Made by a program: the position numbers and the translations under genes
Notes under the pieces: generated by a model
Database searches by the model: none
Told to the model about the DNA's origin: nothing
The model's input: the letters and a program-made list of their open reading frames with translations, nothing else
Shown: piece after piece, positions 58,001-64,000 of the stretch
How positions within the stretch are numbered: the stretch's first letter is position 1
Layout of the letters: the number at the start of each line of letters is the position of its first letter
Assembly: GCA_964019155.1 (NCBI GenBank)
Contig: OZ025243.1
Span: 21,224,441-21,288,440, forward strand
From: Osedax fenrisi
Taxonomy: Eukaryota > Annelida > Polychaeta > Sabellida > Siboglinidae
Direction of reading: 5' to 3'
DNA: 64,000 nt

Positions 58001-59314
58001 ATTAATGACCGCATCCAATCTCTATCACTACTAAATTGCTGTATTTAGTAGGGATAGAGATGGTCAAAAGGTCAAACATGCGAATATGCGATCTCGCATT
58101 GGCGGAAAAATAATCACGTTTTTTATAGATCAACATATTACTTGTGAATGTACGCAAATACTATTTGTGAGTGAATAACGCGAGTGTCGTGACTCCTCAC
58201 TAGGTGGTGTTAGCGCAACAGCTAGACACCAGTAGGTGGCACTACTAACTGTACTCTTCTCGACGACTATTTTGTTACTGGTGGCGACCTCAGCGATCTT
58301 ACGAGCGGCCGATTCGATGTACTTAAGATCCGCAGCTCTACCCTGCGGTGATCAAGGTAGTGATGTTAAACATATATGTGATATACAGGACATATCACGT
58401 ACTCTTTCACTATTTACTTATTATACATAATATAATATAATGTAAATATATATATATATATATATAATTCATTTAAGAGTGTAAAAACGATACAATTATA
58501 TAGATTTATTTTATTATTCGTTGATATATGAAATAATTCATGAATATATATATGGGACCAGAGATTTCGTTATTGACTTATCTTATATTTGAGGCTTTAT
58601 AACAGTTTTTTAAACAATTTAACAAAATAATTGCATACAATATTTATAAATAATTATAAATAAATTTAAATTAAATCTACCGAAAAAACAACATCACGAT
58701 ATATCATGCGCGTACCTGTATAAATAAGTAACTAAAGTAAGGGTATGCATTCCTGTAGCAGGACAGTTAGACAGTTAGTCAGATGGACAGGTGGACAGTG
58801 GACAGTTAGTCGATACAGTGATTAGATACAATGGTAGTCTGTACGCGGGGGCCAGTTGCTGCACTTTAAGACAACACTAAGACAACACTAAGATAATTCA
58901 CTATTATATGTTTTAATAGTGTATCGTTACTTCATCGCTAGTATGTCTACAGCTCTTTAGTTTGGAAGAATGGCTAGTCGTCATGTTATAGATGCGATGT
59001 TATTACTAGAAAATGCTATAATCGTATAGGTACGTATGTAAATGTACTTATATATATATATATATATATAGATATTTTCTGATATTAGAATGTATGAGCA
59101 TATTGGTGACGAACGAATTTAATGATTATTAATTGAAATACAAATCAATAATAATATACTTTGTAAACTCAAAGTTGTAATTAAATGTGTGACTTGAAGC
59201 ATTACTAAAGGACATTACTAAAGGACATTACTCTATATTACGTCAACTTAACAGATAATCATAATACATCAATTTAAAATTATCACACCTCTACGATATA
59301 TATTATATATATAT

Positions 59315-59357
<43 letters not shown>

Positions 59358-59910
59358 TTTAAATTAGATTATATTATATTATTTATTTTGAAGAAATAAA
59401 AAATATATATATAGTTATTATATTATATAATTATTATATTTATACATATAATTTAATTATAATTATTTAAGTAATACATTATTTATCAAGGTTGTAAGGT
59501 TCAATGTTATAATTAATGTACATAATTTATATCCGAATAAATAGGAAAAAACACCTGATATATGATAATACTATATGAGCCACGTATATACACGTGAAAT
59601 ACATTAAATCATGGGATATTAGGACACTATGTATTTAAATGAATATAAAAAGGTAATTTGATATAGTAATATACTAAAACAATTAATAATCCAGAAAAGT
59701 GAGAGAATATAATTCATATGGAAAAGTTAATATTCAGAAAATAAACGACGACATTTTACATATTATATTTATAATAATCATTATAGTATTCTTAACAATA
59801 ATTAACACTTTCAAACTATAGGTTTATTATAAAATTTTCTATTAGAAAAAAATGAAATTAAATATTTCAAATATAATAAGAACTTAATTATACGTAATAA
59901 ATATTATGCC

Positions 59911-59959
<49 letters not shown>

Positions 59960-61420
59960 CTATACATTAATATATACATATACATTAAATCCTATACTTA
60001 GTCTAAAGAATATTTAATTTAAAGATATTTTGAGTATCTATATATATATATATATATTAAACGATGTTAATTATATATATAATATGAACCTTTCCCAAGC
60101 CGTATGTCTTTGTGGGCGTGTTCACGGATATTATGATGAGTTCCGCATCGGCAATCGCTTGTTCGACGTTCGTAGAGAAGAACAGGTTTTTATTTATGCA
60201 ACTCTTCACGACTTCCTCTAGTCCTGGCTGATAGGTGAATAATTACGATTAAACATGATTCGTATTCGCTGTATCATCAACTATGGTTTACTGTCTAAAG
60301 AGGGTCACAACATGATGTGACTCACATGCCACTACAAGTATTTCTGGCAACTTGCCGGACAAATATTTAACTTTAAAACGATTTTCTATCAAGTTAACTA
60401 CATTTTAGTGGGAAAACCCCTTACTTTCCGGCGACTTGCCTGAAATATAATAACTTTATAGGGGGTATACCATTACATTTGATAGAAAATGGTTTTAAAG
60501 TTATAATATTTCAGGCAAGTAGCCGTACATACTTGTAGTGGGATGTGACCCCCTTAACATCACCTCTTAGTAAACGTACAACTACTGAACACATGGCGAA
60601 CGTATGTGTTTGTATCATAGGGAGATATTGATCATGTATTTAGTAATTCATAAGTTCGATAATATTTCCATAAATAAACATTATTTATATACGAATTATT
60701 ATATATAATCAAATGATATTGTATAACGTAAATACGTTTAATCTAATAATAAGACATTACAGATAATAGTATCTAATAAAAAATAATTCTAATAAATCTA
60801 GAATTCTGATAGTTTCGAAAGAGATGAGAGGTGCCCTAAAACAATGAGAGACGCGGTAGGTAGACAACCCCAGTAAGCATTGCAGTGTATCGACATGCAT
60901 ACGTGGTACACATACACATATAGGTAAACAGTGATTTAGGAGAAGTGATATCATGCGGAGTGTAAATTCTACTATTTATAAATAATTATTTAGATTAATA
61001 TATACTGTCATTGCGCCCGGGTTCACTCCCCACGAAACACTTCGCACACGATCACTGATATTCCACACGGCTGATAGACGTTTCGTATCAAAATATCATA
61101 CGAAATTATTATACGAAACTATATGAAACTATATGAAACGTCTTTTAAACGAAATGTCTGAAATTCTTAGACGAAACGTCCGGTATACGAAACGTCTGAC
61201 ATTCAACACACACACACACACGTAGACCACATAGACGCGTGCGTTCTGCACAACGGCTTACCTCGAATATGGGCAGAGTGTCTGAGTTCCAGGCGTCGAT
61301 ACGTTGCTGACTAAGATCCACCACGTTGACCGTGATGTGGGGGCACTTGGACGCGAGCACCGCACAACTGGGACCCCCGACGTAGCCGGCTCCTATGCAA
61401 CAGACGTTTGTTATCTTCAT
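45383..61420 (-). CDS. UGDH: UDP-glucose 6-dehydrogenase, 12 coding exons, complete
   Basis: Exons (plus coordinates): 61262-61420, 60090-60227, 58250-58342, 55731-55878, 55067-55188, 52554-52701, 51724-51818, 49440-49570, 47216-47311, 46645-46676, 46006-46097, 45383-45547. They join with GT/AG and consistent phases into 472 codons plus stop, against about 476 in flies and 494 in humans. The cytosolic enzyme oxidises UDP-glucose twice with NAD+ to UDP-glucuronate, used for glycosaminoglycans and glucuronidation. Seen: GAGYVGG NAD site (10-16), Thr130, Glu160 (NPEF), Lys219, Asn223, nucleophile Cys275 in FGGSCFQKD, Asp279, and the C-terminal FDGR loop. All catalytic residues expected from human UGDH are kept, offset by one. 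The KKDTGDTR motif reads KKDTADTR here. Confidence 0.96.
46006..46097 (-). CDS. UGDH: UGDH exon 11
   Basis: Two bases plus 30 codons. DSLITVSTDAYEAAKDCHAL, VICTEWDEFK; the ICTEWDEF motif is conserved. Acceptor after a pyrimidine run (CCCCCTGACAG), donor GTTAGA. Confidence 0.95.
46645..46676 (-). CDS. UGDH: UGDH exon 10, 32 nt
   Basis: Tiny exon (1 + 30 + 1 nt) encoding DLVEASSQDT, the variable loop after the DPKV strand. Acceptor ACTACACAG, donor GTCAGT. Supported by the phase match on both sides and the family length. Confidence 0.82.
47216..47311 (-). CDS. UGDH: UGDH exon 9
   Basis: RETASIAVCKYLMEEAAKIS, then IYDPKVSASQIE; 1 + 93 + 2 nt. The donor GTTAGT sits inside an otherwise in-frame TAG, so the correct 3' edge is needed to avoid a stop. 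Confidence 0.9.
47326..48020. repeat. 18-bp minisatellite before the UGDH exon 9 acceptor
   Basis: About 38 units of GGTGTGATGTAATACAGT with interspersed GGTATGATGTAACCCAGT variants. In transcript orientation it ends about 14 nt upstream of the acceptor. The His/Thr-rich reading is an artefact. Confidence 0.97.
48844..49415. repeat. 12-bp minisatellite after the UGDH exon 8 donor
   Basis: About 46 units of CTACGCCTATCT with a few CTACGACTGTCT variants. A short, older-looking block of the same unit lies at 48690-48750 and another at 48460-48490, each ending in CACCTCTATATG. Confidence 0.97.
49440..49570 (-). CDS. UGDH: UGDH exon 8
   Basis: Forty-three codons plus two bases. MNEYQKKRFTNRI, LFNTVANKKICVLGFAFKKD, then TADT. 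Acceptor TTGACAG, donor GTTAGA. Both edges are within 35 nt of long tandem arrays. Confidence 0.95.
49583..49893. repeat. 15-bp minisatellite before the UGDH exon 8 acceptor
   Basis: About 20 units of GGTCAGTAATGTCAA with GTCAATGTCAGTAATATC variants. In transcript orientation each unit contains TTACTGACC. It ends about 12 nt from the acceptor. Confidence 0.95.
49980..50143. repeat. perfect 164-bp palindrome, no spacer
   Basis: 82-bp arms (49980-50061 and 50062-50143) are exact reverse complements meeting at CATATG. Pairing continues past one mismatch for about four more bases. It lies in UGDH intron 7, about 90 bp beyond the 15-bp array. Confidence 0.95.
50150..51650. other. UGDH intron 7, AT-rich
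   Basis: No repeats beyond short (TA)n tracts (50676-50692) and no coding signal. Confidence 0.55.
51724..51818 (-). CDS. UGDH: UGDH exon 7 (catalytic Cys)
   Basis: Two bases plus 31 codons. FGGSCFQKDVLNLTYLCE with nucleophile Cys275 and Asp279, ending AAYWHQ. Acceptor GACCGCTAG, donor GTAGGC. Confidence 0.95.
51839..51965. repeat. 12-bp minisatellite before the UGDH exon 7 acceptor
   Basis: About ten units of GTGATGTAATCA (with GTGATGTAATGA), 20 nt from the acceptor in transcript orientation. Confidence 0.92.
52491..52547. repeat. 29-bp tandem duplication after the UGDH exon 6 donor
   Basis: Two copies of TACCACTGGCGCCACC... differing by one base (GCGCC/AGCGCC context), six bases from the donor. 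Confidence 0.85.
52554..52701 (-). CDS. UGDH: UGDH exon 6
   Basis: Forty-nine codons plus one base. ANAFLAQRISSINAVSAICE (Asn223), GADVSEVSHAVGTDKRIG. Acceptor ATCGACAG, donor GTCTGT. Confidence 0.95.
52702..54960. other. UGDH intron 5
   Basis: GATGTTGATGATGATG-type repeats at 53525-53570, (TA)n at 53802-53855, and mixed CA/CATACA repeats at 54250-54370. No exon or element recognised. Confidence 0.55.
54962..55052. repeat. (TAC)n microsatellite after the UGDH exon 5 donor
   Basis: About 30 units, 14 nt from the donor at 55066; the same ACT/AGT motif class as the arrays at 11408, 12873, 39632 and 42479. Confidence 0.97.
55067..55188 (-). CDS. UGDH: UGDH exon 5
   Basis: Two bases plus 40 codons. 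SEGLDAIASLCKLYENWIP and MNTWSSELSKL with Lys219. Acceptor GTCCCCAG, donor GTTAGC. Confidence 0.95.
55731..55878 (-). CDS. UGDH: UGDH exon 4
   Basis: Forty-nine codons plus one base. VPVKAAESI, VLSNPEFLAEGTAIKDL (Glu160), HPDRVLV. The donor is GTATTA; an earlier GTAGGT would break phase. Acceptor follows a C-rich tract. Confidence 0.95.
55935..56160. repeat. (TAGGTG/TATAGG)n array before the UGDH exon 4 acceptor
   Basis: Mixed hexamer units of GTAGGTATAGGT. Pyrimidine-rich (ACCTATACCTAC) in transcript orientation, and separated from the acceptor by a C-rich tract. Confidence 0.95.
56165..58249. other. UGDH intron 3, AT-rich
   Basis: (TA)n tracts and a (TTA)n run at 57300-57325. A possible element end (GGGGAGGCGAAACCCTGG, inverted) at about 57030-57052 has no clear partner. 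Confidence 0.5.
58250..58342 (-). CDS. UGDH: UGDH exon 3
   Basis: Thirty-one codons, phase 0/0. GRAADLKYIESAARKIA and KIVVEKST, ending at catalytic Thr130. Acceptor CACCGCAG, donor GTTAGT. Confidence 0.95.
58343..60089. other. UGDH intron 2, AT-rich
   Basis: (TA)n tracts at 59046-59070, 59300-59352 and 59915-59957; small direct repeats such as GACAGTTAG at about 58764-58810. No element recognised. Confidence 0.5.
60090..60227 (-). CDS. UGDH: UGDH exon 2
   Basis: Forty-six codons, phase 0/0. PGLEEVV, NLFFSTN, AELIIISVNTPTKTYG; the last is the conserved NTPTK signature. Acceptor CCTATCAG, donor GTTCAT. Confidence 0.95.
60297..60557. mobile_element. hairpin MITE of about 260 bp in UGDH intron 1
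   Basis: Left arm AGGGTCACA...CCACTACAAGTAT, right arm (inverted) GGGGGTCACATCCCACTACAAG. Inside, ACTTTAAAACGATTTTCTATCAA pairs with its near-copy, so almost the whole element folds. Confidence 0.7.
61262..61420 (-). CDS. UGDH: UGDH exon 1 (start codon)
   Basis: ATG then ITNVCCIGAGYVGGPSC, the dinucleotide-binding motif; 53 codons ending IFE; donor GTAAGC. A strong acceptor (CCCCGATGACAG) 25 nt before the ATG at 61446-61447 suggests that a 5' UTR intron ends there. Confidence 0.95.
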
Positions 61421-61479
61421 TATGTTTCTTGTGGCGGCGGCGGAACTGTCATCGGGGGTAGGAGAGGTAAGCGATGTAA

Positions 61480-61700
61480 TGGGGGTGGGGGTAGTGGGTT
61501 ATGTAATGGTGGTAGTGGTTTATGTGATGGTGGGGGTAGTGGGGTAGTGGGGGTAGTGAGTTATGTAATGGTGGGGGTAGTGGGGGTAGTGGGTTATGTA
61601 ATGGTGGTAGTGGTTTATGTGATGGTGGGGGTAGTGGGGGTAGTGAGTTATGTAATGGTGGGGGTAGTGGTTTATGTAATGGTGGTAAGTAATGTTATGT
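61480..61700. repeat. G-rich minisatellite upstream of UGDH exon 1
   Basis: Units built from GGTTATGTAATGGTGG and GGGGGTAGT, probably in the 5' UTR intron. In transcript orientation it is pyrimidine-rich and ends about 35 nt before the acceptor. Confidence 0.9.
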
Positions 61701-62951
61701 AATAGTTTTGTTGGGTTATATAAAAATAGTGGTATATTATATTATATAATGATGGTAGGTTATGTTACATAGGTGGTAGTGGGGGTACATTACATAACAG
61801 TAGTAGGTTATGTAATAGCATTAAGTATGTTTCTCTGTGATAGGTTATGTAACATATGTAATGGTGTATTGAGTAATGGTGATATAGGAAAGGATAGGAT
61901 AGATTATTGAAAACACCAATACATTAAATGAACCACCCTCACTGGTATAGGTGTTATGCTATATTATCAGAGGTATCTATGCATTATGAATTATGAATGC
62001 ATGAATTAATGAATGAAATCAGTGTATAGGCAAGTCTGAGGAGGATCATTGATAATTATAATCATTCATACTGGACATTGATTATGTAATAGTAATGGAT
62101 GTGGAGATATTCAATAGTAATGGAAGCAGTGTAGTATAGAGTCTATAGTATAGAGTCTATAGTATAATAGTGTCTATAGTAGTGTCTATAATAATGTACA
62201 TAGTATAATAGTGTCTATAGTATGGTGTACTACTATAATAACTATGAGATGTCAGTGCATGTGTCTATGTGCTATTGTGTCAAACAGTGCTTAATAGGTC
62301 TGTATGTATGTATTCCATCATTATAGAATATATTTGCCCATTTTCACTAATATTACATGCATTAATAATATAATAAATAATGTACATTACTATGTGCTAT
62401 ATATATATAACAACTTCATGGTATATGTATATGTACACAAAAATAGTTTTTGTATTTGTCAATATATGTGTAAATATATAATTATGTATGTATTTTATGC
62501 ATAAGTGAATCATCATTATAATAATATATGTAATATATATCTTAGTGTTATATATGCAGGATGAACTATATGAATAAAGTTCACTTCATATTTAGAGGTT
62601 ATTTGTCAAACATTATGTATCGTACATTCTTGGGTATCTAATTCAAAGTATTACATCAATATCTATACACATGGATTAGGTAGGTTAAAGTTCACATGTA
62701 TGTCTGAAAAACAACTGATTTAGGCTTCATTATTGATAAATCTATGTAAACCGATGACATAATATTTAAGATAGTGATGTATGAGTTATGATGATGATTA
62801 TGTAATATATATATATATGAGTTAAATGGTCAGAATACTTCATTTTAATAAATAAGGGTCTCCTAATTCATAGATATGTATTTGTATTACTATATAATCT
62901 ACTCTAAGATCAATAGGATATGTTAGTATTCTGGGAACTCTATTATAATTA

Positions 62952-62990
<39 letters not shown>

Positions 62991-63552
62991 AAGTATATAT
63001 CTAAGAGTTAAGTTTATATATTTAATTAAATATTAGTAAGATTGATGTTAAATTGTAAAAATGTTATTATATTACATTACAAATGAATTATACTAATTTA
63101 ATATCGAATTAAAATAATATTTTTTAATAATCGTAAAATATAATTTTGTAAATATTTGACATTGTAATAAAATAATATTATTACAGCAATGATTTTTACA
63201 TGGGAAATATAATAAATATTATTAAATTTATACTAATTTAATTTTTATTAAACATAGCAATAATGCACAGTTAATCATCAGTAATAATACACATAACTAC
63301 CAATTCTATACATATATATATATATATTAAGTAACTAAATATTTTAATGAATATATAAATTCATATAAATAACGACATATTATATAATATAAATAAATAT
63401 AAATTATATAAATGACAGCATATTTTTTAATTTGTTATTAACCTATACTAATTAAAATATATTTAATTATTTAATAACTATATAATTTAATATTATTTCT
63501 ATGAATTTAAATTGTTACACATTAACATATTATAGTGTAGTTTGGAAACTCT
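61701..63552. other. region upstream of UGDH
   Basis: More ATGTAATGG-type degenerate repeats to about 61880, TATAGAGTC/GTGTCTATAG repeats at about 62130-62220, then AT-rich DNA. A promoter was not recognised. Confidence 0.5.
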
Positions 63553-63709
63553 TATAGAATGTATGTTACTATACTTTATAATTAATACATTAGCAACTTG
63601 ATATGTTCGTATACTGATCCTAACTCATATTAAACATAATCTATAGATTAATACGAACATATCAAGTTGTTATGTATTAATTATAAAGTATAGTAACATA
63701 CACTCTATA
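63553..63709. repeat. inverted repeat, 60-bp arms and 38-base loop
   Basis: Arms 63553-63612 and 63651-63709 pair with two mismatches and one bulge (ends TATAGAATGTATG and CATACACTCTATA). It may be a small hairpin MITE or a structured RNA. Confidence 0.85.
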
Positions 63710-64000
63710 ATGGTAATGGATATAACCATTACTACTAACAAGAGTGTTTAGTGTATGTATGGGGTGGGGTGGGCTATGTTGATACCTTGAGATTGTGATC
63801 ACTGATGTGGAGATAGTACTGATGTGGCTGGTGTGTATGTGTGTGTATGTGTGTGTGGGTGTGTGTGGGGGTGTGGATGTGTGTCACATGGTCACCTTAC
63901 CACACCCACAAATTATGAACACCCACCCACCAACCATATCATATGACAACATACTTTGTAATTACTTGTTCAACTTTATTAAACTGTTATATATGTATTA
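63710..64000. other. GT-rich and unclassified sequence at the window end
   Basis: (GTGTGTATGT)n-like stretch at about 63828-63880. No gene seen. Confidence 0.5.

Overview
The window is strongly AT-rich animal DNA, from an invertebrate bilaterian as far as the sequence allows. It has GT-AG introns, long (TA)n tracts, CR1/Jockey-group LINEs, a Ty3/gypsy element, a tRNA-derived SINE, many short inverted-repeat elements and large tandem-repeat arrays. Host genes appear only as short exons, recovered here by joining splice phases and comparing the products with known families. There is no bacterial-type operon, CRISPR array or true tRNA gene.

Three host genes are supported. (1) Plus strand, 122-14393: the last ten coding exons (327 codons) of a CD36/scavenger-receptor-class-B membrane protein. 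They cover most of the ectodomain, the C-terminal membrane span and a short tail; the N-terminal exons lie left of the window. (2) Plus strand, 26259-43351: at least six exons of a protein with two C-type-lectin-like domains and a Thr/Pro-rich C-terminus; its first exon (signal peptide) was not found. (3) Minus strand, 61420-45383: a complete 12-exon UDP-glucose 6-dehydrogenase (472 aa), all family catalytic residues conserved. Genes 2 and 3 converge, with about 2 kb between their stop codons.

Mobile elements fill introns and intergenic space. A decayed LINE lies in CD36 intron 122-280/784-3945 territory (about 990-3155), a second LINE fragment lies between two trinucleotide arrays (11869-12872), and a longer LINE (26456-29889, minus) sits in the first lectin intron. 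A 4,746-bp Ty3/gypsy element (18136-22881, minus) has identical 195-bp LTRs, gag with a zinc knuckle, protease, RT/RNase H and integrase. A UUUAAAC slippery site followed by a hairpin stands at its gag-protease overlap. Two 1.55-kb TA-flanked elements form a head-to-head inverted pair in a lectin intron (31760-35092).

The most unusual theme is the position of tandem repeats. In all three genes, on both strands, large micro- and minisatellite arrays lie within roughly 5-60 nt of splice donors or acceptors. The UGDH introns also hold a perfect 164-bp palindrome with no spacer (49980-50143). These, the gypsy frameshift signal and the inverted transposon pair are the best leads for follow-up.
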